A DNA stretch of 64,000 nucleotides from Noviherbaspirillum sp. UKPF54 (GCF_007874125.1 NZ_CP040128.1:62001-126000); one strand, 5' to 3'; positions 26,377-35,690 are shown, numbered from the stretch's first letter. Numbers and translations: made by a program. The notes: generated from the sequence alone by a model not told the origin.

Positions 26377-27156
26377 ATGGATGAGCGGTTATTCGCCCGG
26401 GTACATGTTGTAACTGCCGAAGGGGAGAGCGAAATGGTTTCGGAAAAGGACGCCAATAGGCTATTGGCTGAAAAATATGCAGAAGCCGTAAACCTTAAAA
26501 GGCTCGCCGCCCTAGCAGATAAATCGCCTCGCTTGTCTGGGCTATTTCTCCCAGGGATAACGGAAAGTTATCTCACCAGCCGACTCAAGGTCATGATAGT
26601 TGGCAAGGAAACGAGAGGATGGGCAAAGCCGAAAGAAGTAAAAGATTTAACGAATACAGAGAACTACATTGAATGCGTCATGAAGCAGCATGTACGCGTT
26701 CTACGCAAGCCACCGTCGGCGTCGAAATTTTTTCAATTTTATCGTGCTGCATGCCAAGCTCTCAGTGACAAAAAACCTCCTGCAGCAGATGCAGTGGCAT
26801 GGGCGAATCTTTTTTGCCTAAGCTACCGGTCCAGCACCCCGACCAGATGTTTAGACAGCTTTGAAGAAATCAAGGAACTATCCCGAACCTTGCTTCGCAT
26901 TCAGGTAGAGGTTTTCCGGCCTGATGTGATGCTGTTTGTGACTGGCACGGGCTACGACAGCTATATAAAGGAGTTTTTTGATGTTACCGGTAGCCAAAGA
27001 CTTGTGCCCAAGGCATTGTGGTCGTTCAAGGCCGATGGTATTCAGGCATACAGAACCAGTCATCCGCAATGGGAAAAAGGGCGGCAATACCGCGAACAAG
27101 CACTTGTGCTAATGCAGGAAATGGCGACCAGTGTAAGGGAACAGGTGGCAGCGTAG
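26377..27156 (+). CDS. Hypothetical protein, possibly uracil-DNA glycosylase fold
   Basis: 259 residues, ATG after AGGGGGG. A LKVMIVGKETRGWA segment near residue 70, ANLFCLSY in the middle and AYRTSHPQW near residue 232 are in the order and spacing of the GQEPG-like water-activating loop and the terminal H-P-S loop of uracil-DNA glycosylases, but matches are loose. If right, it may recognise modified or foreign DNA. Pairing with the FtsZ-like gene (23 bp away) suggests a two-gene unit. Assigned by pattern only. Confidence 0.5.
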   Translation: MDERLFARVHVVTAEGESEMVSEKDANRLLAEKYAEAVNLKRLAALADKSPRLSGLFLPGITESYLTSRLKVMIVGKETRGWAKPKEVKDLTNTENYIECVMKQHVRVLRKPPSASKFFQFYRAACQALSDKKPPAADAVAWANLFCLSYRSSTPTRCLDSFEEIKELSRTLLRIQVEVFRPDVMLFVTGTGYDSYIKEFFDVTGSQRLVPKALWSFKADGIQAYRTSHPQWEKGRQYREQALVLMQEMATSVREQVAA

Positions 27157-27238
27157 TCAATTGTGTAGTGACCGCGAGGACTTGGGCCAAATAGTCGTGT
27201 ACTTCCCTTCAGTTCTGATTTGCTGAACAGTATTGTGC

Positions 27239-28151
27239 CTAGAAGAGGGTGTCTTGCATGTTCACGTCGCTTGTTGGTGCCTTACTTGGCCGGTCATACT
27301 TCGTAGGGGCACTGAGTCCAAGAATATTTTCTACTTGGCCAGCGGCCCGCATAATCTGATACAGGTCTAAATTTTCTATGGAAGTGTCGCTACTGACGTA
27401 TGTACTGAGATAGGACTCAGCCTTGCTCTTGATGCCATTACGCGAGCAAATGATGTACGAAACGGATTCTGCCTCTAGTTCAACCTGTGCATGCGACAGC
27501 TTTGGCCGTTCCGGTATATTCAGGTATTTGTCTTTGCCAAGATGTCCCAGGAACAGGTGGCCAAGTTCATGCGCAAGAGTCGCAAATCGAACATTAGGGT
27601 TGTGATTTCGATTAACCGCCATTTTGTACTGCGAAGGTTCGCCAGGTTTTTCGGAACGAGATATCAATGCAATTGAACCGGCTTTGCCATCACCTGCATC
27701 TATGGTGTGCCAAATGATGTTCTTCTTTTCCAGTCTATTTTTATACGCTGATAATGTGGCCTCATCTACAGTCCCATAAGCAGCAAAAGGAGAAACGTCT
27801 TCGGGAAGGGGGGGCTCCATCTGTGTCAGCCACGTCATAAACAAGTGCCACTGGTCCGAACGGCCAAAGAATCAATAAGGGTCTGGCATCGTCCTTAATA
27901 AATCGGTTGAAGCGCTCCCGCCAGTCTCGTTCGGAAGCGGCATAAAGAACGCCAGGTTTCTGAACTTGAAGGAGCATGGCGTTAAATGGGGCAAAGTTGC
28001 GCAGCCGAACGACGAAATCCAAAAGTTCTTTGTAATCCTTCCCCGATTTGTATAGCCGAGACTCTTCAAGCAATTGGTCGAGTAGAGACCGAGTGGCGTC
28101 CGTTTCTATTAATTTGATTTGTTCCATCGGTGACTCAGTTAATTGCGTCAT
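27239..28151 (-). pseudogene. ImmA/IrrE-family metallopeptidase gene, interrupted by a one-base frameshift
   Basis: Leftward, the first frame (from ATG 28151) gives about 110 residues ending ALVYDVADTDGAPP, and the second frame gives LPEDVSPFAAYGTVDEATLS to the end, including TLAHELGHLFLGHLGKD, the HExxH zinc-protease motif of ImmA/IrrE, and a downstream ELEAESVSYI glutamate helix. The frames meet at a run of seven G (27808-27814, C7 on the coding strand); six would restore one protein of about 303 residues. ImmA-type proteins cleave repressors in mobile elements. It may be a true mutation, a slippage switch, or a sequencing error. Confidence 0.8.
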
Positions 28152-28348
28152 CAGGCGTACCTGTTTAATCGTTGATTGAAGCTCGATTGCCGCCTAGTTA
28201 ATCCAAGGTATCGATTAAGTGTTTTGGCAAGTAGATTGTAATATCTCACCTCATCTGAAGCTTCTGTGTTGCTTTGCTCATGCCGAAAGAATGCGTAAAT
28301 ATCGTGGGCGAAGCGAGTTGACTTGCAACAATTTGTAATCAGTGTCAT
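28151..28348 (-). CDS. Small hypothetical protein upstream of the ImmA-like gene
   Basis: 65 residues (MTLITNCCKSTRFAHDIYAF, then YYNLLAKTLNRYLGL). Its TGA overlaps the ATG of the ImmA-like gene by one base (TGATG), a coupled arrangement expected for a regulator-peptidase or toxin-antitoxin-like pair. An alternative upstream start in another frame (MTDDTDYKLLQVNS) could join it by a frameshift, so the N-terminus is uncertain. No HTH is recognised. Confidence 0.5.
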   Translation of the reverse strand: MTLITNCCKSTRFAHDIYAFFRHEQSNTEASDEVRYYNLLAKTLNRYLGLTRRQSSFNQRLNRYA

Positions 28349-28426
28349 CGGTCATTCAGAGGCACTCGTTATTCGAGATAACAAGGAAACTGGCGACGGC
28401 TGAAATAACTACATACCTACCTGTGG

Positions 28427-29497
28427 CTACAACCCTACAACGCTATGGAAGTAGTCGGCGTAGCGTTGGTCAATAGGGTGGTAGTCATTTGTGGCTAGCC
28501 ATGCCTGGCCACCAGATGCAACTGCATTTGAGTACGCCCAAGCTCCAACTTGCCTTGCAACTCGCGAGTCAGTGAGAAAGCCCGCAGCAGTTCCAATCTC
28601 GGCCAACGCATCAGATTTAGCCTGCAAGCGCTCCAGCCATCGCTCCAGATGAGGTAATGCGGCGAGAGTATCTGATTTGCTACGGTTGCATCCTGGGTGT
28701 GCGAGCACGAAGTTATGTGCGAGGTCTCTTGGATACTGAGCAAATGGAATGTAGTGGTCCACATCTGCCGCGTTGAGGCTATGCCCGCAGTAAAAGCATC
28801 GTGCTCCATCGAGTTTGCGCAAGCCGGCGCCCATCAATTCAAGCGACTGCCTCGAGGTGGCGAACAGAAATTCCTCAAGGTCGTCAGCTTCGCCAAGAAT
28901 CGCCACATTTCTGCGGTTACCTTTGATGTGTCCGACCCAATGCGCTCGAGCAAGTTGCTGGACCAACGAGTAGAAGCGACGCAGGCAGTATCCCATGCCT
29001 GGTTTAAGCCGTACCTTGCCTGCGCCAGCTCTCTCGTAGATGAACTCGTCCGTGCCACCTCCGAAGTTCTGAAGATAGCTCAGAGGCTGTGCCGATACTG
29101 TTGCCGCCACAGAGCTTAAAAGGCTGTTGAAGCCGGGATGTAACGTAGCAGCCAGGAACGTTGGGACGTTCGTCTGTTCGCGAAAGCCGGTGATGGCCGA
29201 CACCACGGCAGCTTGCGTACCGTTGTTCTGACTCAGGATGCCAGCCGCACTGTCTGGTCGTCCGTTACCGTAAGGTAGTGAGTGCTTCCAGTAGAGGGAA
29301 ATGAACCGTAGGCCGATTTGACGCGTCGTCAGAATCAGTTCCTCTCCATCGTCAGCCCCCAATTCAACCGCCAAGTCCGCGAGTGCGATAAGCAGTGCGA
29401 ATTTGTATGTGGCGGCGAAGTCGCCTTCAGCAAAGACGCGTTGCAGTTTGCTAAGAAACTGAAGTTGCGCTTCTGGGGTTGGTGGATTGGCAGCCAC
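28427..29497 (-). CDS. HNH endonuclease domain protein
   Basis: About 356 residues from a GTG at 29497, which sits 2 nt after the stop of the HIT gene; the ATG at 29542 would overlap HIT by 43 nt and is less likely. The long N-terminal part is helical and unrecognised. Near residue 245 is a zinc-type HNH site: RCFYCGHSL, then DVDHYIPFAQYPRDLAHNFV and HPGCNRSKSD, giving Cys-x2-Cys, D-H, N and C-N-x-x-K-S. It should cut DNA. Partnership with the HIT hydrolase is strongly implied by the spacing. Defence against foreign DNA is a plausible role but unproved. Confidence 0.85.
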   Translation of the reverse strand: MAANPPTPEAQLQFLSKLQRVFAEGDFAATYKFALLIALADLAVELGADDGEELILTTRQIGLRFISLYWKHSLPYGNGRPDSAAGILSQNNGTQAAVVSAITGFREQTNVPTFLAATLHPGFNSLLSSVAATVSAQPLSYLQNFGGGTDEFIYERAGAGKVRLKPGMGYCLRRFYSLVQQLARAHWVGHIKGNRRNVAILGEADDLEEFLFATSRQSLELMGAGLRKLDGARCFYCGHSLNAADVDHYIPFAQYPRDLAHNFVLAHPGCNRSKSDTLAALPHLERWLERLQAKSDALAEIGTAAGFLTDSRVARQVGAWAYSNAVASGGQAWLATNDYHPIDQRYADYFHSVVGL

Positions 29498-29499
29498 GT

Positions 29500-29880
29500 C
29501 TATCGAGCAGACCAGTAGTCGGCTTTGTCTGGTATGACCCACCGTACGCCGCCGCGTGCATCCTCAACATCCCCTTTGTATCGCGGTATCAAATGAAGGT
29601 GAAGATGGGGAACAGTTTGACCCGCAGCCGGCCCATCATTGATGCCAATGTTGAAGCCATCTGGTTGAAACTCGTGCGCTACTACTGCTTTTGCCCTATC
29701 CAGTAGAGACAGTATTGCCATCCGCTCTTCCTGAGTTGCTTCGAAAAATGACCCAATGTGTCGATTCGGAATAATAAGGCTGTGTCCGGGAGACACCGGG
29801 AAACCATCGTAAATCCAGCGAGCATACTTATTTTGCTCAACGATGCGTACGGAGGGAAGGGAGCAGAAGGGGCAGGTCAT
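29500..29880 (-). CDS. HIT-family nucleotide hydrolase/transferase
   Basis: 126 residues from ATG 29880 (MTCPFCSLPSVRIVEQNKYA). The histidine triad is HLHLHLIPRYKGD, preceded by the typical GFNIGINDGPAAGQTVPH block. An N-terminal CPFC pair may bind zinc. HIT proteins hydrolyse AMP-linked or dinucleoside substrates. It is 2 nt upstream of the HNH nuclease gene on the same strand, so the two are coupled. It faces the helicase gene divergently across about 165 bp. Confidence 0.93.
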   Translation of the reverse strand: MTCPFCSLPSVRIVEQNKYARWIYDGFPVSPGHSLIIPNRHIGSFFEATQEERMAILSLLDRAKAVVAHEFQPDGFNIGINDGPAAGQTVPHLHLHLIPRYKGDVEDARGGVRWVIPDKADYWSAR

Positions 29881-30045
29881 ACGCAAAAGGTATTAGATTG
29901 TGTTGCACATATCGATTATGCCAGCTTGTCCGGATGACATTCAAAGCGATTATCCCTGAATGCCCATAGAACGTCAGTCGTTGTTCCGCGGGTAAAACAA
30001 GAGAATGCATGATAATTAGGTAATTCCGAATTTTTCGACCCACAG

Positions 30046-32832
30046 ATGACATCAATACAGAATTCTTGGCGACCTTCGACATTAGGGAGGGTGCTTACTC
30101 GGTCTCCAGAATGGGAGCTGTCAATTTCAGCCCAACGATTTCAGCTCGCGTTCGGCAGCCAGAAATATCAAGGGGCGGTGCTGGATTTGGGACGCCTACA
30201 GGTTACGCCAGGAACATTCTGGTCAGGTATCTCAGTCCCCATATCTAATGCACGTATGGCTACCTTGGATGGCATTCCAAATGCCACAGCCAAGGAGATG
30301 GCACAGGCAATTGCTCAAGCAATTCGGCGAGTTAGAGTTGCTGAACTCATCCAGAACTTTGATGCTGCTATGCAGCCAGTTTCTGCTTGGGCCAGTAATG
30401 CTCGTGAAGCTTGTAAGACGCAACTGGTGACCAAGGGTTGGGTAACGCATGAGTTCAAACAGACCCAGTCAGAGCTTAAACCTAGAGGCCTAGCAGAATT
30501 GCTATCTGAGCCAGAGGTAGTGAAGCATCTAGAACGACAGCCTCAGCCATTAAAGGATGCTGTCTCTCTCTGGAAGAGTAATTTCACTGAAGTTGCGGAT
30601 GATATCAATGCGCGACATCTGGCCAAAGAGCTACTGGAGTTCAAGTCTTTCTTTGACCAGGTAGAGAAATCGCCCCTAACTGAAGAGCAGGCCAAGGCAG
30701 TCATTTGCTTTGACAACCGGGTGCTGCTGGTCGCATCTGCAGGTTCGGGAAAGACTTCCACTATGGTGGCTAAGGCTGGTTACGCGTTAAAGAAGGGGTA
30801 CTTTGAAGCAGACCGAATTCTGCTCCTTGCCTTCAACAAAGACGCAGCTGCCGAGCTTCGCGAACGTATCAAGACTCGCCTTGAGCCGCTCGGGCTGCCT
30901 GCTGACAAGGTGGCTGCGAAGACATTCCACGCCTTTGGTCTGGATATTATCGGCGCTGCAACCGGAAAGCGGCCAAGTGTCGCTCCTTGGTTGGAAAGCG
31001 GGCAGGACTTGGAAATGCTTCTTGAATTGGTCGATGAACTCAAAGACCGTGATGATGCCTTCAGGACTAACTGGGACTTGTTCAGGGTCGTATTCGGGCA
31101 GGACTTGCCTAAATTCGGTAAGGAGCAGGATTCCCCTGATTCATGGGATAGGGACCGCAAGGAAGCTGGCTTCTGGACGTTGAATGGTGACGTCGTGAAG
31201 AGCCGTGGTGAGCAGCTCATTGCAAACTGGATGTTCTACAACGGCGTCAAATACGAATACGAATCCTCCTACCGGATTGATACCGCCGACGCACAACATC
31301 GGCAATATCGGCCCGATTTTTACCTCCCGGATGTAGACGTCTATTTGGAGCACTGGGCAGTAGATGAGGAGGGGGAGCCACCTCCCGAGTTTACGGGCTA
31401 CAAGGAAGGCATGGTCTGGAAGCGCCAGGTGCATGCGACCAATGGCACAAAGCTCCTCGAAACGACAATGGCAGAACTGTGGAGCGGTAAGGCATTCCGC
31501 TATTTGACACAGGAACTGACAAAGCTAGGTATTACCCTCGACCCGAATCCGGACCGTGAGGGGAAAGGGAGAAAGCCAATTGATAATCCAAGGCTGGCGC
31601 GCACATTCCGGGCCTTCCTAACCCACGCCAAGAGCAATCGGCTGTCGGTTGCGACTTTGAAGCACCGACTTGATGTCGGTTTGGCTGGCCACTTCCGTTT
31701 TCGACATCAGATGTTCCTGGAGCTGTTCGAGAAAGTATGGACAGCCTGGGAAGCACGCCTGAAAGCTGAGCGATGCATCGACTTTGAGGACATGCTCGGC
31801 CTCGCTGCGGATTGTGTAGAGTTTGGTCAGTGGCAAAGTCCCTACGAGCTGGTGATGGTTGATGAATTCCAAGACGTTAGCCAAGCGCGTGCCCGCCTGG
31901 TTGCCAGCTTGTTGAAATCCCCCGGGCGATGTCTTTTTGCCGTGGGTGATGATTGGCAAAGCATCAACCGGTTTGCCGGGGCCGACTTGGGGGTAATGAC
32001 CGACTTTGATGAAAAATTCGGTAAGGCGGTTACCCTCAAGCTGGAAACGACCTTCAGGTGCCCGCAGTCGCTTTGCGACATCAGCAGCTCTTTCGTTCAG
32101 AAAAACCCGCAGCAACTGCGAAAGAAGGTTAGGTCGTCAAAGCCTGATATTGAACAACCAATCAGGATTATTCGGGTTAATGAAGAGGCAAAGATTAAAG
32201 CTGCCATTGCCAACCGTATTCAGGAGCTAGCCGATGGATACGCAACACTTAGCAAGCCACTTCGTGTCTATGTTCTTGGCCGCTACCGAAAAGAAAGAGA
32301 GCATCTCCCGATTAGACCTACAGATGGCAGAGTGCAGCTTGAGTTCGTCACGGCTCATTCATCCAAAGGGCTGGAAGCTGACCATGTCATTGTCCCGAGG
32401 ATGACTTCAGAGACTTTGGGGTTCCCGAGCCATATCGAGGATGACCCAGTGCTTCAGCTAGCGATGCCAGGAGGGGACTCGTTTGAAGATGCTGAAGAAC
32501 GTCGATTGTTCTACGTTGCCCTGACCCGCGCTAGGAGCACTGTAACGTTGATTACATTGGCACACAAAGAATCTCCCTTTATTGCTGAATTGGTAAAAGA
32601 CTATCAGCTCCAGGTTCTGGACCTGGATGGAGAGGTTGGCGCATCGCAGGTTTGCCCATCCTGCGAGGAAGGGTTCATGGTGCAAAAGACGGGACCCTAT
32701 GGGCCATTCCTGAGTTGTAATCGATTCCCGAAGTGCCGCCACAAGGAAAAAATTCAACCTTCAGAACAGCACAACTCTGTACATCGCGGGGGTGGCAGAG
32801 CTTCTCAAAGAGGCTCTGCCAAGTCACGATAG
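30046..32832 (+). CDS. UvrD/HelD-like superfamily 1 helicase with embedded PD-(D/E)XK nuclease domain and C-terminal zinc finger
   Basis: 928 residues. Walker A is VASAGSGKTST (about 229-239), with AFNKDAAAELRERI next, Walker B-like VMVDEFQDVSQARA near 603, and the C-terminal SF1 motifs TAHSSKGLEADHVIVPR and ERRLFYVALTRARSTV. Inserted near residues 390-440 is a nuclease-like module: YESSYR then YRPDFYLPDVDVYLEHW, the E...D...E-x-W pattern of PD-(D/E)XK enzymes. The C-terminus has a topoisomerase-type zinc finger (CPSCEEGFMVQ then CNRFPKC). DNA unwinding coupled to cutting is inferred. It stands alone in the island among nuclease genes. Confidence 0.87.
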   Translation: MTSIQNSWRPSTLGRVLTRSPEWELSISAQRFQLAFGSQKYQGAVLDLGRLQVTPGTFWSGISVPISNARMATLDGIPNATAKEMAQAIAQAIRRVRVAELIQNFDAAMQPVSAWASNAREACKTQLVTKGWVTHEFKQTQSELKPRGLAELLSEPEVVKHLERQPQPLKDAVSLWKSNFTEVADDINARHLAKELLEFKSFFDQVEKSPLTEEQAKAVICFDNRVLLVASAGSGKTSTMVAKAGYALKKGYFEADRILLLAFNKDAAAELRERIKTRLEPLGLPADKVAAKTFHAFGLDIIGAATGKRPSVAPWLESGQDLEMLLELVDELKDRDDAFRTNWDLFRVVFGQDLPKFGKEQDSPDSWDRDRKEAGFWTLNGDVVKSRGEQLIANWMFYNGVKYEYESSYRIDTADAQHRQYRPDFYLPDVDVYLEHWAVDEEGEPPPEFTGYKEGMVWKRQVHATNGTKLLETTMAELWSGKAFRYLTQELTKLGITLDPNPDREGKGRKPIDNPRLARTFRAFLTHAKSNRLSVATLKHRLDVGLAGHFRFRHQMFLELFEKVWTAWEARLKAERCIDFEDMLGLAADCVEFGQWQSPYELVMVDEFQDVSQARARLVASLLKSPGRCLFAVGDDWQSINRFAGADLGVMTDFDEKFGKAVTLKLETTFRCPQSLCDISSSFVQKNPQQLRKKVRSSKPDIEQPIRIIRVNEEAKIKAAIANRIQELADGYATLSKPLRVYVLGRYRKEREHLPIRPTDGRVQLEFVTAHSSKGLEADHVIVPRMTSETLGFPSHIEDDPVLQLAMPGGDSFEDAEERRLFYVALTRARSTVTLITLAHKESPFIAELVKDYQLQVLDLDGEVGASQVCPSCEEGFMVQKTGPYGPFLSCNRFPKCRHKEKIQPSEQHNSVHRGGGRASQRGSAKSR

Positions 32833-32904
32833 CGGGGACGACATTTACCTCCGGCGAACTGGACTAAATCGTGACGATTTCAACGCGCCCGATTTGCGCT
32901 TGTG

Positions 32905-33128
32905 TCAATCGATTGAGTAGTAAGGAGATATGCTTGGCACATCGCGGGGCTCTTCCAAAACATCCTGATTGGCGAACTGCAGGACGTGCCACCCCTGCGA
33001 GGCGGGCGATGCTTGGCGTTGCTGCCAATTTCGTAGCCGTCGATTTCAATGGCAATACGAACGGTCCGGGACTCAATGACGGTGAAGTCGCAATAGCGGT
33101 CTTTGCCGTCGCTGTCGTTTAAGCGCAA
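32905..33128 (-). pseudogene. Remnant of a DUF559-like PD-(D/E)XK nuclease
   Basis: Leftward, one frame reads DRYCDFTVIESRTVRIAIEI DGYE (D...EID, typical of the nuclease core), and the adjacent frame continues GWHVLQFANQDVLEEPRDV, the usual next element. One inserted base near the CGCAGGGG stretch would join them (RQGWHVL). No start codon or N-terminal part remains, and the frame is continuous with the stop codon of the preceding secreted protein gene. Either a decayed nuclease fragment or a sequencing error in a genuine tail. Confidence 0.5.
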
Positions 33129-33134
33129 ATAGAC

Positions 33135-33512
33135 TTACTTAATCAGTCGCAGGAATTGCGGGTTGGAAACTTTAATCTGTAGCGTGTTTTTATAATTCTC
33201 AATTAGGCCGCGGGCGCAAGCTTGGGCTCCCTGGAAAACGGACAGACCACCAAACCTCGCGTTGAACTTTGGCTGGTCCGAGTCCCACACCATAAAACTG
33301 ATGTGTTGGTTCGGATACCGTCCCCCCATATTGATGTAGGTTCCCTTGCTAAACGGCTTAACTTCGTAGACCGTGCCACATACCATGGCTTCCGTTCCCA
33401 CATAAAAGGCAGCCTTACTGGAGTCAATGGTGGGCTCGGCGTGTGCGGTCACCATGGATAGGCAGGTCAAAGCGGCCGCAAAAATGCTCGCCTTATTCAT
33501 ATTGTTTTTCAT
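33135..33512 (-). CDS. Small exported protein (OB-fold-like, hypothetical)
   Basis: 125 residues with a clear signal peptide (MNKASIFAAALTCLSMVTAHA, cut after AHA). The mature part starts EPTIDSSKAAFYVGTEAMVC and is beta-rich, ending LQIKVSNPQFLRLIK, with two cysteines (AMVCGTV and GAQACARG) that could form a disulfide. It resembles small periplasmic OB-fold proteins. Role unknown. The nuclease remnant continues in the same frame after its stop. Confidence 0.6.
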   Translation of the reverse strand: MKNNMNKASIFAAALTCLSMVTAHAEPTIDSSKAAFYVGTEAMVCGTVYEVKPFSKGTYINMGGRYPNQHISFMVWDSDQPKFNARFGGLSVFQGAQACARGLIENYKNTLQIKVSNPQFLRLIK

Positions 33513-33843
33513 TTTTAGTCAGACGTAGTGTAGTTGAAATATATGACCATAGAAGGATGATGTAGCACAGGCAATATGCTATTTCTGCCGCAAAATATCG
33601 ACCTCTGGGCGACCATAAACGGATATCTCGTCTATACAGTGCGACGTGAGTAGCATGGTTGAGTCGCACATATTTACAGGGCACTATCACTCCTGGTAAC
33701 AGAGCCTCTGCCAATAAGGCAAATGAACCTGCCTTGATAAAGGGGCTTCAAGATTACGCTTATCAGTCTTGAAAGAACCGACCACCAAACCATTCTGTTG
33801 AAAGATTCAGAGCTTTTTATGCTGCGCAGGATAGTCTGAAGGA
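33513..33843. other. Intergenic region, nothing convincing
   Basis: About 330 bp, AT-rich. A 73-codon leftward frame (33493-33714) with one hydrophobic segment overlaps the previous gene start and has no ribosome binding site, so I do not call it. No hairpins or repeats stand out. Confidence 0.4.
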
Positions 33844-34296
33844 CTAGTCAGGCTCTACTGTTACATAGTACACCCCCTCGCCTCCTAACTTGATGTAAAG
33901 GAGTTCCGTACTTACCTTCTTGTTGCGTTTAACCTTTAACGCGCAGGCAATCGTTGCGTCCGTAGAGCCAAAGTCGGCAAGGCTGACGTTGATAGTAATC
34001 GGTTGTTTGGCCAATCGCTGCTCCTCGGCCAACCTTTCCTTGTCATTGCTTATTATCGAATTACATGTGCTGCGCACGCTGGCCTCCTTAGGAAGCTCGG
34101 CTATTGCTTTCTTAAGCGCTGCCATCGTTGCCGGTGATGCTTGCCCATTGTGCTTAAAAGTACGCACTCCAGTTCTGCCCGTTTCCGTCTCGTGATACCC
34201 ATACTTTTGGATATGCTTCTCGGGGTCGATAACTTGCGCAACTGCAGGTACGACTGCCAGCAGAGCAAGCGTCGTGGATAAAGTCCTAAGGTACAT
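33844..34296 (-). CDS. Exported hypothetical protein
   Basis: About 150 residues from ATG 34296, which begins a good signal peptide (MYLRTLSTTLALLAVVPAVAQ). The mature part starts VIDPEKHIQKYGYHETETGR and has two cysteines (RSTCNSI and TIACALK). An in-frame ATG at 34389 would add 31 unrelated residues. No family is recognised. The ribosome binding site is weak. Periplasmic location is inferred from the signal peptide only. Confidence 0.6.
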   Translation of the reverse strand: MYLRTLSTTLALLAVVPAVAQVIDPEKHIQKYGYHETETGRTGVRTFKHNGQASPATMAALKKAIAELPKEASVRSTCNSIISNDKERLAEEQRLAKQPITINVSLADFGSTDATIACALKVKRNKKVSTELLYIKLGGEGVYYVTVEPD

Positions 34297-34661
34297 ACGT
34301 GTTAGTAGAACGCTCCGGCCGCCCCATTGTAGTCTCATCATCATCATCTCCATAGCGGCGTCTTCGTAGTAGTGAAATGGGTAATCCAAATAACGCGCGC
34401 CATATTATATTGGGTGTTGCTTCGCAAATTTTAAACCTCCCACAAGTTGCCCTTATGACGAAGTTTCACTTTTTTCTGTTTTTCGTGAATAGCCCCATAA
34501 ATAAAGGCTAGCTTCATCGTACATCGCAAGGCGCGCGAACTAATATAGGCTTCGGTGCAGTGGTTGCCGTCGCAGATGAGGCGTCAAGCTGCTTTTCACC
34601 GCAAGATATTCTTCCAAATTCGCCGTTACTATACGAGATACCGAGGAAAATAAGGATAAAA

Positions 34662-35591
34662 ATGGGAAGAGACTCGACATCAACAAAAGAGACAATTTCA
34701 GATGCACTTGAAGTGCTGGAGGCGCATCCTGATTACAGGATAATTCGGCGAATTGTCCCGCGTGAGAGGTATGCAGAATCCGAAGCAGGCATGCTACTGA
34801 AGGCGGCCATTGTCGATACGGAGACCACGGGAACCAATCATGACCAAGACAAAATTATTGAGCTTGGCATGGTGCTGTTTGAATATGACCCGGAAACAGG
34901 CCAAGCTTACCGGGTGCTGAAAACGTTCAACGAACTTGAAGACCCCGGCTTCCCGATTCCGCCTGAAGCCACAGCTGTCAATGGCATAACTGACGCCATG
35001 CTTGCAGGCAAGCGCATCGATGATGTAGCGGTTGAGGCTTTCTTGGAGGGAGTGAGTCTCGTCATTGCCCACAACTCAGCGTTCGACCGCGTGTTTCTGG
35101 AGAAGAGATTGCCGATGTTCGAGCGCCTGCATTGGGGATGCTCATTGTCGCAGGTCAGCTGGAGAGAAGAGGGTATTGGTAGCGCGAAGCTTGACTATAT
35201 TGCGTTCCAAAACGGACTTTTTTATGAAGCGCATCGAGCCGAGGCCGACTGCGTGGCTTTACTGGAAGTTCTGCAGCAACCGCTGCCGAAATCCGGAGAG
35301 CTTGCGTTGAAAGCAATTCTCAAGCAATCAAGTGAGAAGAGCTATCGGGTGTTTGCAATCAGGTCTCCATTTGAGTCCAAGGACCTGCTCAAGGGGCGCG
35401 GATACCGATGGGACGCAGAGAGAAAATGTTGGCATCACACAGTCACCGGTGCTGAGGCCATCAAAAGCGAAGTCGCCTGGCTGAAGGACAACGTCTATGA
35501 CGGGCGTAGCGTGGAGCTGGAATTCGAAGTACTAGATGGCCTGACGCGGTTCTCGAGTAGGCCTGGGAAAAAGGTAATGAAACAAATCTAG
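34662..35591 (+). CDS. DnaQ-like 3'-5' exonuclease (DEDDh family)
   Basis: 309 residues from ATG 34662, chosen because AAGGATAAAA precedes it; an upstream frame to 34560 adds 34 poor residues. Exonuclease motifs are AAIVDTETTGTNHDQDKIIE (Exo I, D and E), SLVIAHNSAFDRVFLEKR (Exo II) and HRAEADCVALLEV (Exo III with H and D). The C-terminus has GRGYRWDAERKCWHHTV, a motif often attached to accessory DnaQ-like exonucleases. It degrades DNA 3' to 5'; a repair, defence or element-processing role is possible. A terminator follows. Confidence 0.88.
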   Translation: MGRDSTSTKETISDALEVLEAHPDYRIIRRIVPRERYAESEAGMLLKAAIVDTETTGTNHDQDKIIELGMVLFEYDPETGQAYRVLKTFNELEDPGFPIPPEATAVNGITDAMLAGKRIDDVAVEAFLEGVSLVIAHNSAFDRVFLEKRLPMFERLHWGCSLSQVSWREEGIGSAKLDYIAFQNGLFYEAHRAEADCVALLEVLQQPLPKSGELALKAILKQSSEKSYRVFAIRSPFESKDLLKGRGYRWDAERKCWHHTVTGAEAIKSEVAWLKDNVYDGRSVELEFEVLDGLTRFSSRPGKKVMKQI

Positions 35592-35665
35592 TCCTGACGA
35601 TTCAAGACCTAGGCTGATTGCTATACATGACAAGGTTCCTCGAATGACCTTGTCCTGATTCTTAT

Positions 35666-35690
35666 GCCCGGTTCTCGCCGGGCTTTTTTT
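35666..35690 (+). terminator. Intrinsic terminator after the DnaQ-like gene
   Basis: GCCCGG with CCGGGC around TTCTCG and seven T residues. A second imperfect hairpin (GACAAGG with CCTTGTC) lies just upstream. Confidence 0.85.

Noticed and set aside
33493..33714. 73-codon leftward frame with a hydrophobic segment
   Set aside because: Overlaps a better gene start, lacks a ribosome binding site, and has no homologue that I recognise.
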